Source: Distichodus sexfasciatus (lineage: Eukaryota > Chordata > Actinopteri > Characiformes > Distichodontidae). Taken from it: a stretch of DNA of 64,000 nucleotides. Shown one piece after another: positions 1 to 11,650 of this stretch (its first letter is position 1; every line of letters starts with the position of its first letter). Location of the stretch: positions 62,001 through 126,000 of the forward strand of contig JAVGVS010000658.1 in the NCBI GenBank assembly GCA_032718565.1. Direction: 5' to 3'. Position numbers and translations under genes: made by a program. The notes beneath the pieces were generated by a model. It was not told the DNA's origin. It worked only from the letters and a program-made list of their open reading frames with translations, and did not search any database.

Positions 1-1589
1 TATATACCTAGAATGGCTGAGAGCGTCAATTGACGTAATGTCATGCAAATGAATTAGGTTACATAACCGAGTCACAACAAATCAGCTACAGTCAACTACT
101 CGTGTCATAACGTTCAGTCAGCTTTCAAATGACAGGTCATGCATATTTTGGCCAAGCATTTGCCACAAACAGGACGCTTGCACGTGTCACAGGTAGTGAC
201 AGTACTGTTGCGTTTACAAGCGACCTTGACTTGACAGCTGACTCTCCTCTCAAGTTGCCCTGTCGGTGATGGCGTAACGGCAGCTGGCTCATTGACTGAC
301 ACTGCTGCTGCTGTCAGCTCTGATGACAGTTGGTGCAGAAAATCACGTTGAGACAATTTTGAGCCAGTCACCTTGCTGAATATGATCCAGGAGTTTACTT
401 AAGCAAGATCAAGGATGTTGAAGAAGACAGCCAGAGGTCATCTTCTGCAGCCAGCTTTTGTAGACATCTGTCTGCACATGGCGTCAAGCATGTCAACACC
501 ACATTTGTTCTCATTGTAATACAAAATGCACTCGGGTTTCTTCTTGCCGTCTGTCTGACAGGCTGCACCTTTGTGCAGTGTTGACAAGACAAGCCTAGTA
601 CTTTACAAGATTCAGTGAACCACTTCTGTAAAACAATGAATTGTGCAAAGCCAGTGCTGGAGATTGTGGTATTTCTTTCCTGTTCCAGCACACCGTACCA
701 ACTAGTGAAGTACGCTTGTCAAGCAGCTTGAGGGCCAGGTCTCATAGTATGGCTCCATCAACTTCATCACCACGTGCGTTCCCAGACCATCCACTCTCTG
801 CTCATCCTTACCAAGATAAGGTTTTACGTTCAGACAGTATTTTGAGCTCACTTCGGCCAATATCCAAAATTTTATTCCAAATTTGTTGGGTTTGTTGGGC
901 ATGTAATGTGTGAACCGACAGCGAGCTTTGGTGGGAAAGAGCTGTTCATCAACCTCCTACCCCCCCGCGGCTTTTCCCTCAGAAACATTTTTTTCCCATC
1001 CTCGCCAAAACAGGTGGGCGGCGCTACCAGGCGCGCACAACTCTCTAACCGGTTGGACCCCGTGCAACTCCACCCGTACAAAAGTCCATTGGACACGGAT
1101 TTTCATATTCACTCCTTGCTAAAATAAAAACAAAACAGAACATAAGAGAGAACCCCTTTTTTTCTTTTAAATACCATTTATTTCTTTTGAAACCTGCTTT
1201 TGTTTTAAACTTGTCTACTGTAACTGTTTTAACACAACGTGGGTTTTAACACTAATATGTAAATGCCGTTATTATAACTTTGCTTCAATCTTTTTTTTTT
1301 TTTTTACTCTGTGATCCACTGTATTATGTGGGTTACATTGAGCTTGATGACACATCAAAAAATGACCATCCCCCCATGTAGCAGGTAAAGGCTAATTAGA
1401 CGGAGGAGGGGGGCGGGGGGATGCGGGGGGGCGCCGCGGTGGCCTCATAGGAAAGTTGCAAAACTAAACGCTGTACATTTAAGTTTCACTTTCATACTGC
1501 AGCAGGACGCGTCTTGTGCGAAACTTGGCACTGCGTCAATTGACACACGCCGCCGTTCTAGGTATAGCCAGTCAGCCGTCGTTCTAGTG
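1..1589 (-). mobile_element. piggyBac-like DNA transposon, nearly complete but dead
   Basis: Both ends carry related inverted repeats. The left begins CCTAGAATGGC at 7 and continues to GTCAATTGACG near 35. The mirror image lies at about 1533-1562 (GTCAATTGAC ... GTTCTAGG). On the right a second, outer repeat (CACTAGAACGACGG when read inward) ends at 1589 and is followed by TTAA at 1590-1593, the target site piggyBac elements use. The outer left repeat would then lie just left of base 1. The element encloses a degenerate piggyBac transposase on the minus strand. Terminal plus subterminal inverted repeats are normal for this superfamily. Alternatively the ends are 7 and 1562, flanked by TATA on both sides. 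Confidence 0.82.
114..950 (-). pseudogene. piggyBac transposase pseudogene
   Basis: Read on the minus strand from about 950 down to 114, the sequence passes through recognisable piggyBac transposase blocks. These are a DEQLFPTKARCRF segment, then KPNKFGIKFW, PYLGKDEQ and VVMKLMEPYYE, next a frame-shifted KKKPECILYYN / GVDMLDAMCR / RRWPLAVFFN region, and finally a C-terminal Cys-rich finger (CDTCKRPVCGKC near 150-200). The reading frame changes at least twice. The stretch that should follow MEPYYE and carry the second catalytic aspartate (TTDNFF-type motif) is deleted, near 735. The N-terminal third is not recognisable in 950-1500. The protein cannot be active. Family membership is secure from several motifs in the right order. 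Confidence 0.9.
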
Positions 1590-1593
1590 TTAA

Positions 1594-2509
1594 TAAGGTT
1601 GCAGACGGTTTTTGCATCATTAGCTTATCTGCCTAAACCAACCTCGCTGTCTGAGTTGATGATTTCGCCGTTTACAGTAATTTTCCATGTCATTTTTATA
1701 CCTAATTATTGATGAGTCACTGGCAAATATATCTGGCAAAAAGTTGTCTTATTGTAAAGTGTTGTCATGCACACTGCGTAACACGACCGGCAGTAGGACC
1801 CGGGGGTGGTCGGTCGTGGTTCAGGGAGTATAAAAGGAGTCGAATCCTTGCGGCGAATCGCTCAGTCATTGAGTCAACCTGGCCCAACTCCGATTCATTT
1901 CGGCTTCAGCTGTGAGTACTCTCAGTTCATGGTTATCTTCTTGATTGAGTGTGTCTCTTGTAGAACGCGGTTTCTTGTAGGAAGTCTTGCTCTTAGTGTA
2001 GAGAGTTCTTATATCATCTCGCGTGGCCATCCTACCTGCTCGCGCTTCAATCCGCGTTTGGGTTAACCACCACGCTACACAGGCTAACGGCTAACGGCTA
2101 ACTGTTAGCATTTCTGCCAAATCCTTATCAGATCACTGACAAATGTAAAACGCATCTTGTCAAATAATGATCCTGCATCAGTGTACAACAACTGCTATAA
2201 CGTGTTTATCACTGCATGTTAATGATATAAAAACAGTCTACAAGTTAACAACCTGATTTTAACTCATGAATAATCCTTTATAAACAGTCTAATTGTAAAT
2301 CATAATTTAGCTATCAAAGCAAGAACTAAATATGAACTAAATAACAAGAACTAAATACTGTCCCTACCTTTTTTGATTTGTATCATGATCTGGCATCAGG
2401 TCAGTTAAGTTTGTTTTATCTCATACAATGCCCTAAAATACTCTTAAATATTGCTTCTTTTTCTTTTTTCCTTTCACATTTAGACCCTGCCACAGTTTTT
2501 GGCATTTTC
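1594..2509. other. non-coding; contains a TATA-bearing promoter- or LTR-like segment
   Basis: No gene is visible. Around 1760-2080 the base composition rises in GC. A good TATA box (TATAAAAG, 1829-1836) is followed about 85 bases later by a donor-like CAGCTGTGAGTAC at 1909-1921. The block starts near TGTTGTCATGC (about 1760) and ends near CTACACA (about 2080), which could be an old solo LTR of about 320 bp, but no clear target duplication is seen. From 2100 to 2509 there is only AT-rich sequence. Confidence 0.35.
1829..1836 (+). promoter_or_regulatory. TATA box of an unidentified (possibly LTR) promoter
   Basis: TATAAAAG sits in a GC-richer context and is followed about 30 bases later by a transcript-like leader and then a splice-donor-like GTGAGT. 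No downstream coding sequence was found, so any transcript would be non-coding or derive from a transposable element. Confidence 0.3.
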
Positions 2510-2960
2510 CCCTTTTTCGTCACTTTAGCCCCACAAGGGGAGCCACTCATGAAGTTGTCATTCCCTGTTTTGGCCACCAGGGGAGACCATCATCACTAAG
2601 ATTGTCATTAGCATGATCTCATAAAAAAGAGCTTTTGTTACTTCAAGATAATAAGAAAAATAATTCTTAATCTTGAGAAACCAGCTTTCAGAATCTCAAG
2701 ATCACGATCATGAGAAAACAATTAGTTTTGAAATCACCAAAAAAGTATCTGATAATGTTTGCAGCTGATAATGCATGTGTAATCTCAAGAGAAGCTTCCA
2801 GTGTTTTGACATTGCAAAAGAAATAACTTGTGATCCGATCGCAGGGAGCTTGTGGTCTCAAGAAAACAACTTTTGTTATCTCAACATTGCAGGAAAAATA
2901 ATCTGTGATCTTCAAAAAACACCTCTCTTTATCTCGGAATCTCAAGAGAAAAATAACTCC
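2510..2960. repeat. composite repeat, copy 1 (CCACAAGGGG block plus CTCAAGATCAC minisatellite)
   Basis: Two motifs with TTGTCATT spacers (about 2527-2610; the 'CCACAAGGGG ... TTGTCATTCCC ... TTGGCCACCAGGGG' type) are followed by a degenerate minisatellite whose unit reads roughly CTCAAGATCACGAGAAAACA (about 33-36 bp). It is repeated in varied form to about 2960. The same order of blocks recurs at 4085-4345. Confidence 0.6.
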
Positions 2961-4084
2961 ATCTCTAGACAATGGATAATAAAAGAAAGTTCATGCATTA
3001 TGTATAGACTTCCTGGATTTTTAACTCCTGTTAAAAAGGGCTGTAGGCAGAGTTTTGTTTCAATCGGCCGTTTTCAGCACACTAAATAAAAATCTCCTTT
3101 CCTGATTCCAAACCAACCGGTTCATTTATCTGCAGGGCCAAAGGGGAAAACTCTGTTTCTGGTGCTTCCAAGACGAAGTTAAAACTATGCGAGTGCTAAT
3201 CGGGAACCACTAACAACTAAAAGTCAAGTGAACCTTTCGCTACTGTAAAATTCTGTGGAAAAGTGCAAACGAGCCAACCGAATCTAAAGAAATTCCTTCC
3301 ACCCTCCTCAAAAAAAAATCCGGAGGTCGTAAATTAGGGGAAAAAAAGACGATGGCCCGGAAAGTGACACTTGTTTCTCCTGTGTCGGACCACGAAAAGA
3401 AAGAGCGGATTCTCCTGACAGGGCCGCGGGACTGCATTTCGGCAAAAAAAATAAATTACGGTTTTAATATTCTCCTTTGAACTTTGGAACTCTGCAAGGC
3501 CGAGCCAGTGCATTGTCTGGTTTTTGGCTCTGGTTTTATGTTATGTGAAGCAGCGTTGCAAATCTTGTCCTGACAATATTCTGACGCAGTTCTCCTGCTA
3601 TTGATGCACACCAGCATTCTGAGGTTCCAGCGTTAATATTGAGAGAAATCTCATAAATAATAAAGAAATTAGCTGGCACATTATTGTGTAATTTCTAGGT
3701 TTCCTCAGAGCAGGTAATGAGAAAAACAGGGCAAAGTTTCTGCCAGAACGAGTCTCGGGAGAACAATTTTGGTGTTAAGTTGGTAATTATGCTTCTACAG
3801 ACATGTCCTTCCACATCCCACAAGACTTTTTAAAAGATAAATATCAAATAAATACACATGTGTGATGGTGATTGCTTGGTAACAGCTGTCACCTTTGTTC
3901 TCTTCATTAATTTATCTTCTTTTCTTCTTTGGGTACTTAAATCCACTATTTTTGTTACAGAGACACCATTTATGTATCAAAATTTTCAGATCATTGAGGA
4001 GACGTGTGATATTGTGGGTTTTTTTTCAATAGTGCAACTACAATCCTCGTTTCCCTCTTCCTTTTTTGGTCAAATTATCATTGT
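2961..4084. other. no gene or clear repeat recognised
   Basis: The sequence is AT-rich with poly-A and poly-T runs. Short open frames on both strands lack any recognisable motif or splice context. Confidence 0.5.
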
Positions 4085-4345
4085 CATTTCTTCTTTTGGC
4101 CACAAGCGGCGCCTTCATTAAGGTTGGTCCCTATTTTGGCCGCGAGGGAATGCCGCAATTAAGGTTGTCATTCACAAGATCTTGACAAAACAACTATTTA
4201 CTTCAAAATCATGAGGAAAAACTTAGAATCTTGGAAAAAATGCTTTTTGTGATTTTGAGGAAATTTTCTTAAATAAACAGATTTTGTAATTTCAGTATCA
4301 CAAGTAAAATAAATTATGATCTCAAGACAATAAGATTGTCATTCC
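4085..4345. repeat. composite repeat, copy 2
   Basis: It shows the same layout as 2510-2960: TTGGCCACAAGCGGCGCC, then ATTAAGGTTGTCATTC, then a few units of the CAAGATCATGAGGAAAA minisatellite up to about 4345. Confidence 0.55.
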
Positions 4346-5624
4346 CAATTTTACGCAAAAGTGGATATACCTGGTGGTCAATTTCAGATAAACAGGTAAG
4401 ATCAACAATGATTATTATTTTAATTTGAGTTTATTTTAATTTCATGCAAATTAAGGTGTTTTATCTCATTCAAGATTCAAAGTTTTGTTTTTTTTACTGT
4501 CAATTCACATTCTATGTGCAAGACATACATGAGAACCGGCATGCTGTTTCTCACTCACTGGTGTGCGTACCCTCCAATTAGAACTAGAAAGTTTTAAGAT
4601 AGTTTACAAAATTTTAATTAAATTAAATAGGCATTCTTATAAAAAGACCAATAACAAGACACAAGACAAACTGACAAGACAAGAGACATACCGACAAGAG
4701 GCAGTAAATAAGGCAGTTGTGTAATATAACTCTCGAATGATTTTTAAAGATCTTTGATACTTAATTTTAGAGTATGCCATTTCCATAGAATACTAATTCT
4801 AATGCCCATTTTTAAAGAAGAACATGGTACACAAGGTATTGTCTAATTCAACTGCTAATATTTTAATCGCCAGGCACACCTGTAAACCCCTTTTCACCCT
4901 TTTCACCACTTTGTCCTGGAATAAATTTTCTAGCTCATATTTATAAACCCCTTAAATCTCTGACCTAATATTAAATCAAACGTCCTGGCTGTGAACAAGT
5001 AATTACGGAACAAGTTTGACTTTCAAATTTGCAAACATTTGGAGCTCCAAATCATGACAAACACAGAATACGGGTGGTCTCGGCAGAAAAAAGTAAGAGA
5101 GGGAAAATTGCCTTCGCGTCTAAACTGTAATTTTGAGGGAACAGCCGATTAGAATTATGAAAACTCAAAATGACTTTTTATTTAATGAGATTTACATGGA
5201 AGACTGTAGTTTGTCTTTCAAATGGACAAACACGTCAAGACTGGAAACCTGGAGCTTCCTGCCAAAACGTCACGATGAACACGCCAATTACTCACAGCTG
5301 GCCAAGCCTCGATTTTGCGAGGGAGATTCTGTGACAAATTGTTTTGGGGGTCAATGCGGTGTCGTATCCCTCGGCCATGCCGCTTTGTTTCTTCGCATTG
5401 AGGTTACATTTGGAAAATAGGGAGAATGCACTTGATGAGGTCAAAGTAGATCAAATTGCTTTACAATTAGTTAATCAATTATGTAAGTTGTGATGGCAAA
5501 ATTGAAGAAAAATGGCAATGCCTGCTAAAAACCTATTTCATTAGCTAAAAAATTATTTATACGTAATGTGAAAAACAACACAAAGCTGAAAATCCGACCT
5601 ATTTTATCACATTGAGGAAAATAT
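4346..5624. other. no gene recognised
   Basis: This is AT-rich sequence with short homopolymer runs. The open frame at 5133-5420 has no recognisable domain, splice sites or repeat match inside the window. Confidence 0.5.
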
Positions 5625-5627
5625 TCA

Positions 5628-5905
5628 GTGTTGGACAAGTTACTTCCAAAATGTACTAGATTATAGATGACTAGTTACTGTAATTCCAAAGTAATTGGTT
5701 ACATTAAGATATTACGGTCTCTGAATTGTAATGTGTTACACGACTCCTGCATTACTTTTGAGTTACTTTCACCAAAATAAGTGTGGAAGTAGGACTTTGT
5801 TAATTGCTAAAATGTGGTTTACTGCAGTTCATTCTACATCCAGTGGAGGGTGATGGGGTGTAGCATAATGACTATACAGTACACTACTTTAAGAAAAAGC
5901 TCTTT
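5628..5905 (+). mobile_element. non-autonomous DNA transposon fragment (AGTGTTGGACAAGTTACT family), copy 1
   Basis: It starts AGTGTTGGACAAGTTACTTC and contains GTACTAGATTATAGATGACT, TGCATTACTTTTGAGTTACT and CAGTTCATTCTACATCCAGT. A second, closely matching copy lies at 16326-16575 and a reverse-oriented relative at 21700-22046. The terminus resembles abundant short fish elements usually placed among hAT-like non-autonomous transposons; that placement is from memory. Confidence 0.6.
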
Positions 5906-6884
5906 TACTCACATGATTCCATGTGAATTACTAACATAATCAATATATACTGCAACAAAAATGTGAAACTGTAGTTAGTATCAAGATTTTTAAAAATTAT
6001 AGTATATTTTGACCACATTGCCCTATTCCATGATTCAACGTTTTAAGTTAGAAGCTTCATCTTGAATCTTATTTTATCTTCATCAGCCTTGCAAGCTTCG
6101 AAGCAGGTCAGATTTAAGCATCCTAGAAGATCCATCTTCCTAGACGCCAGAAAAATCCGGATCTGCGTAATCAGTCCTGAAACAGCGTATTCATCATTCA
6201 ATTTCATATGTTCCTTTATGAATTCCACATATGAGCGATGGATTCGGTCACTTTTTCCATCACCTGTCGTCATCACCTTTTGGGAGAATTTCATGCTGCG
6301 CATATTTTTGCAAAAGTGAAGATGCAGGGGCTTCGAAAACGCTCACTGATGCGAACCACATTTTCTCGGAACGCTTCCGACGTAGAGAAAACGTGCTCCC
6401 ACTTCCATGCTTTCCATCGCCGGCCATCCTCGGCTGCCCCTTTAATTCCAGAATCAATAAAGGCCTGGCGATGGCTGGCCAACAGCTGCTCCCATGATTG
6501 AGCGGACGATATAAAAAATCGTATTGTGTCCAACTTTACGAATGGAGACAAGCGTTTTTTCCCCCTCAGAAGGAGCCTCGGGTAACGCGGGTTGCTCTTC
6601 GTTCCAAAACGACGCAATTCCCAAATCCTCTATACGACCTCTCAACGCCTGATTATTCCTTATGCTTGAACGGCCAAGCGCTTTCACCAAAATTGGCTTT
6701 TAAACCACAATAAATATCGACAGAGACCTTGTAGAGATAATCACTTTTCAAACCAAAAATCGCACCGTTTGGAACCATTTTTCTGTTCATATTTATTGTA
6801 TTATATTATGTTGGAGACATATTGTAGCACCACCATATATACAACATGAGCTCTACATTATTATCAAAAAAGTGCTATTCATTT
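5906..6884. other. GC-richer block with overlapping unassigned open frames
   Basis: Between 6043 and 6690 three overlapping minus-strand frames (about 86, 108 and 78 codons) lie in three different reading frames, with plus-strand frames over the same bases. This is what a GC-rich block with few stops produces. A decayed transposon ORF with frameshifts is possible, but no motif was recognised. Confidence 0.35.
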
Positions 6885-7330
6885 AGGCCGCATCCACACT
6901 GCCGTTCAAATCTTGGATAATGAACGCGTTCTGAGCGCCCTACGCGTTTTTGTTGTTTTTTTTTTGACGTCAGTGAGGCGGTACATTGGCGTTGGTTTTA
7001 CGCTGTTTAACGCCAACCTTGCAGCTCAGTTTGTAGTTTGGTGTGTTTACCTGTGGAGGCAGTAATCAAGCTGTCCAAAGTGAGCCTCTGTTCCACATCC
7101 TGCACCAGCTGGACTGGATCAATGGTTTCTTCATTTAAGTTTAATGAGGAACTAATTGCAATTTTGCAATTTTTACTAATTTCCGCAATATTTGGCCAAT
7201 CATTGTCATTTCCTGCAAAGTTTTGAGCGATAACGCGGGCAAACTCACTTCCTTGTTACGTCTGGAAGACAGGAAATGTGTGATAAAAACGCCTCAGATT
7301 TACCTTCAAAAATAACTAAATGGTTAAAGG
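6885..7330 (-). mobile_element. DNA-transposon remnant with short coding fragment
   Basis: The left side reads GGCCGCATCCACACTGCCG (6888-6906), a type of terminus common in fish DNA transposons. On the minus strand around 7075-7140 a short frame translates as NEETIDPVQLVQDVEQRL. A related peptide (EDIDPAQLLQEVDN) is encoded on the minus strand at about 24500-24560 in a similar setting. The shared peptide suggests both derive from one transposon-encoded protein. A Harbinger-like origin is possible but unproven. Confidence 0.45.
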
Positions 7331-8191
7331 TTAACACAAATAATAGTGGTTTTGTCAGTCATTATCTGAACCGTTATACATAAAACATGACAATTTCATT
7401 GCACTTTCTTTGTATGAACAGCATAAAAGCTTTAACTTCTCAACACGCTCGTTCATGCTTCAGAGAAAACGAACGATGCAACAACTCGCCAAATGCTCCA
7501 TGCACATCCCCTCTTTTGATTGATGTCATCAGAATTCAAAACCAACGCTGTTAATAGCGCAGTCGGTCACTGGTTTGGCTCGTCCTACGCCCTCCTCTGA
7601 ACCGCTGTCTTCCCGGTGGAGCTCGAGCTCGTCCTTGATGCTCGTCTCCAGCTCCCAGACTCGCCATAAAGCGCAACTCCCGAACCAACTACTGCTTCCA
7701 ACTACAGCCTGATTCAATTCTCAGACTGCGAGTGTTGCAGAAACAATTCCTCGGCATTCTGTTCGGAGGGGAAAACCAGATGTGTAACACATGAGGATTA
7801 GTTTATACTCATATTAAAAAATATGATGAATGTACATTACAATTTGTACCTTTCCATTTAATATATTCTTCACAAAAATGTCTGTGCTGCGTTCCAGATG
7901 TCTGACGGAGTTGACTCATTACGGTGTGAAGCCAGTCTGGCGTTGGACAAGTCGATTTTCATGATCAGAAGAACTAAAAGCATCTTCAACTACAATACGC
8001 CCTGAAAACCTATAGAGCCACAGTGCAGTGATCACACAAAAATGTCCTTATATAGTCTTCAATCAGCAAACTGGATTTATGAAGCAAACAAGTTAAACAA
8101 CGTCATGTTGTGGCTTTTGCTTTCGCACTGTAATTTTTGCCATAGTGTTTTAACTTTTGCATTGATGTTGTGCATTTTGGATTTGTGCCAC
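7331..8191. other. no gene recognised
   Basis: This is mixed-composition sequence. The minus-strand frame at 7529-7717 has no recognisable motif. Confidence 0.45.
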
Positions 8192-8378
8192 ATGAACATT
8201 TATGCCATTCAGCAGATGCTCTTATCCAGAGCAACTTCCATTTCCTTACGTCGGGGTCAGTCTCTCTGGAGCAACTTAGGGTTAAAGGTCCTGCTCAGAG
8301 ATCCAGTGATGGTAGTGCAGGAGGTACCATCCGAACCCACGACCTCCTGGTCCAGAAGTGAGTGTCCTAACCACCACC
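8192..8378 (-). mobile_element. tRNA-derived SINE, family 2
   Basis: Read on the minus strand, a tRNA-like head (GGTTAGGACACTCACTTCTG, then the B-box-like GTCGTGGGTTCGGA) is followed by a body with GAAATGGAAGTTGCTCTGG and a tail ATAAGAGCATCTGCTGAATG. The same tail and body occur at 31730-31830, 34495-34650, 38925-39105 and 61613-61707, so this is a dispersed family. Confidence 0.8.
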
Positions 8379-8379
8379 A

Positions 8380-8560
8380 ATTGTGACTTTTGCATTACGT
8401 TGCGTTTTTTGCCAACAGACACAACGCAGCGCAAGTAAACATGTGCTGTGTTGCATCACACTTGCGTTGTATTGTGTCACATTTGTGTTGTGTTGTCACA
8501 TTTGCGTAGTGTTGCAGCACACTTGCGCTGTGTTGTACTTGTGCTGTGTTGTATCACACT
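8380..8560. repeat. degenerate minisatellite (TTGTGTTGTGTTGCATCACA type)
   Basis: Irregular tandem units of about 18-30 bp built on 'ttgcgttgtgttgtcacattt' variants run from about 8380 to 8560, with earlier scattered units from 8100. On the other strand they resemble the AACACAAATGCAAAAGCC array at 14225-15050. Confidence 0.55.
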
Positions 8561-10850
8561 TCTGTACAAACTTATCATTTTATGAGCAAATACACAAGGG
8601 TCGTTTTGTGAATTGTCAGTCTACAACTAAAACATTAAGCTTTAGACCAAAGTAAAATTTCACTTTTTGACTCACATTGTCATTAATGTTTTTCAACTTT
8701 TGCCCCTTTTTTTCTCATGTCTAGACTCCTGTCATGGTTTCTCCTCCGTTATTAGCAGTTTGGACCTCGAATTCTGTAAAACTGACAAGGTCAATTACAA
8801 AAACGGTATACCCTGTGCAAATAAATGGAGTTGGATTGGACTGAAAGTCTGGGAACGTCGGTCACATCGGCCGCGTTGAGAGTTGAACACGACTTTCTCT
8901 TGAACAAAGAATTTGGAGTGAGTTAACAGAAAGCGCTGTAATGTTAAAACGGCTGAGTTCCAAGAGTTCCAAAATGTTCTCACATCAAACGTGTGCTGCG
9001 TCTGAAAAGAAGGAAATGAAAACAACGTCACGTCGAGAGGGTTTAGGTTTGTAAGACTGAAGAGGTTCAAGAATCAAGAATCTATTTGTGATATACAAGT
9101 GCTATGGGCCTTATGCGCAACATTAGCCCTGTGTTGGTTAAACAGGTGACTTCTCGTCCGGCGTGACATCACTGTTCGGAATAGTAACTTTGCCGATAGC
9201 AGGAAACCTCTCTGTCTGTGGTTACTTTTTACACAAATACTTTCAACAAATGGTGTTGTACAGTAGATGTCTGCAGAAGCTTCTCCACATCTCTGCATCT
9301 GATGTCCACCAGATCCGCAAGTGTTCAACAACACCAGACAGCAGACTGGACAAAGGTTTTTGGTTATATGCCTCCTCTTACATTGACAACTATGTACTAG
9401 GTTACGTTGCTATCAGCTAGCTAAGTTACCTCAGCTAACGTTGCCTGATTTCTGTGTGTTGATAGTAAAACATGTCTCTGGTAACTTGTTTGCTATTTTT
9501 TTCTGATTTACGCCAACTAGTTTGTCAAAATCAACCAAGCACATTGTCATTAATCCTAGCCGGCAATTCAAATAATAAATGAATGAAAATAAATTGCCAG
9601 TAATGACAAACATGCAGTGAACTTTTGGTGACAAGTTTGCCCGGTGCACAGTGTTTGCCACAAACTTAAATTTGCTTGCAAAAATATGACCTTGATTCAA
9701 ATTTGCGGCAACAACGGCAACATGGCATGACAACGGGACGTGGTGCATGTTGCTTTTATTAATTTCACTTTAGAGGTGGTTCATCACTTTGTATTTTTTA
9801 TATAAATTATAATGATGAAAACTGAATTCCACAGGAGTTTGAAAGCAAAAGTGAATGTGTGGCTCAATAATATTCATCTACAAAAGTGAGGCCCTGCTTT
9901 AATCCACATCCACTATTTGTACTTAACGTTCAATATATGGGCCCTTTTATGTGAAGCAAAAAGTTCTGCTTTTTGGTGTAACAATATTAGACATCATCAG
10001 TAGGCCCTCTTTGCTTTAAGCAACCCTCTAAATTAACTATATTACAGCAAACACACTTTCACATGTACACATTTCCTGCAGGTGATTACGTTCCCTCCGG
10101 CTATAAGTGAGTGTATGGAGTGCAATGCAGGTTTTTATTAAGGAGGTGTTTTGGACCTGAATTTTGGCCTCGGTTCACTCTGAACATTCCAACTCGACAA
10201 AGCCGGGGTAAGAATGTGAATCTTGATTATTTTCGTTGCACTTCAGCGCTCACAGTGTTAATATTTAGAACAGAAGGTGATTACATTAGAGAATAACGGT
10301 GTACGCTAATGTGATACATCATCAATGTTTTCATCTCCTGGCTTGGCACAGTCATAATATTCCTCATTTGGATCAATCAAATATTTTTTAAAAAGGCTGG
10401 GATGAGAGAGGATCGAGCATTGCAAAGTTTCTGTTTTCTTCAGGGAACACTTTGAAGTAAATGTGCTCGCACCTAATGCATTTCCTCTTTTTATTCCCCA
10501 GTAAATTTGAATGAAATGCAGAAACAAAAAATGTTTTTTTTTAACCGCACCAATTTAATCTAATTTTTAAAAATATAATTTTGCATGAAAACTAACAAAC
10601 AAAAACAATTCAAAATTTAATAAAAACCACCACATACTGCCCCTTGTGGCCAAAATAGGATACTGACAGTATTATTGTGGCCGAATTAGAAAATATTTTT
10701 AACCTGATAAAAATTTTACTTACAAAAACTGTGAAAGGAGTTAAAGAAAAACTGGAATAAATAAATAATGTGTTCTGATAAAAGCAGAAAGAGGTGAAAA
10801 TATTATGAAAAAAACAACTACACTGTAAATGCTAGAATGCTTAAAGTTTT
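8561..10850. other. no gene recognised; scattered repeat remnants
   Basis: Open frames at 8795-9070 (-), 9074-9334 (-), 9163-9420 (+) and 9431-9748 (-) overlap on opposite strands and show no motif. Around 9590-9740 a TTGCCACAAACTTAAATTTG stretch resembles the palindromic element at 11500-11650. At 10635-10690 one degenerate CCCCTTGTGGCCAAAATAGG unit appears. Confidence 0.45.
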
Positions 10851-10888
10851 ATATATATGTGTATATATATATATATTATATATATATA

Positions 10889-10919
<31 letters not shown>
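10851..10919. repeat. (TA)n microsatellite
   Basis: Interrupted TA dinucleotide repeat of about 69 bases. Confidence 0.9.
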
Positions 10920-11499
10920 ACATAATTTCAAGCACTTGAAAGGTAGCTAACATCCTGAAAATCCATAAACTGTCAGGGTTACAATATGAATGCAGGGAGT
11001 TAACATCATTTCATAGCTGTTAAACTGTGTCCCCAAACTACATCTCTGCTAACAAGCTAGCTGGACCATAAACAAAACGTAACTCTAGCACTCGCGCAAA
11101 GATCTCGCGTTTTTACAATCCCCCTGTGCTGAAGTCATTTCAAGGTAATTAGGAGATTTGTTTAAGACTGACTTTTGTCGGTGCAAATAAACGGGGGGCG
11201 GTTTTTACGAGGACGTTACGCTTTCGGACGCCACTGCTAAATCCCGCAAAACGTAGCCGCAGCTGCTGCCAGGGCCTAGCGAAATGGTTTGATCCCAGCT
11301 GTCTTGGCCATCGCCGAGCTGCGGTTTTATGTTGTTTTCCTGGCTGAGACTGTGGAACAGACGTTCCTGGGAGGTTCGGAGCCTCAGTTTTCTTTAACAA
11401 CAAAAATGCACAAACTTCGATGCACGTTCAAGTCCCCCCAAAAAATCTGACAGAGTTTCCAGCTTTGTAGCTGTTGCACAAGTGGATTATACGGCTGGG

Positions 11500-11650
11500 A
11501 ATGTGTTGTCATTGTTGCCAGAACATCGCAGCAAATTTGCCGCTAGTGGCTGACAATAGCAAACTTGTGGCACCATATTCTGGCAAACTCACCACAAATG
11601 AACCACAGGGTTGCCACAAACCTGCTGCTAACATTTTGTTTCTGTAAGGG
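11500..11650. mobile_element. palindromic MITE, copy 1 (GCCACTAGTGGC core)
   Basis: GCCAGAACATCGCAGC, GCCGCTAGTGGCTGACAATA, GCAAACTTGTGGC and ATATTCTGGC occur in this order. The reverse complement of 13140-13225 gives the same series with a few changes. The segment is itself nearly palindromic. Confidence 0.55.

Noticed and set aside
6043..6690. Cluster of overlapping minus-strand frames that might be a gene
   Set aside because: The frames are in three different phases, overlap each other and plus-strand frames, and show no motif; kept only as an unassigned region.
8285..8375. tRNA-like boxes suggesting tRNA genes (also at 27.2, 31.2, 38.98, 40.5 and 61.1 kb)
   Set aside because: These are heads of tRNA-derived SINEs; no complete cloverleaf with acceptor stem was seen.
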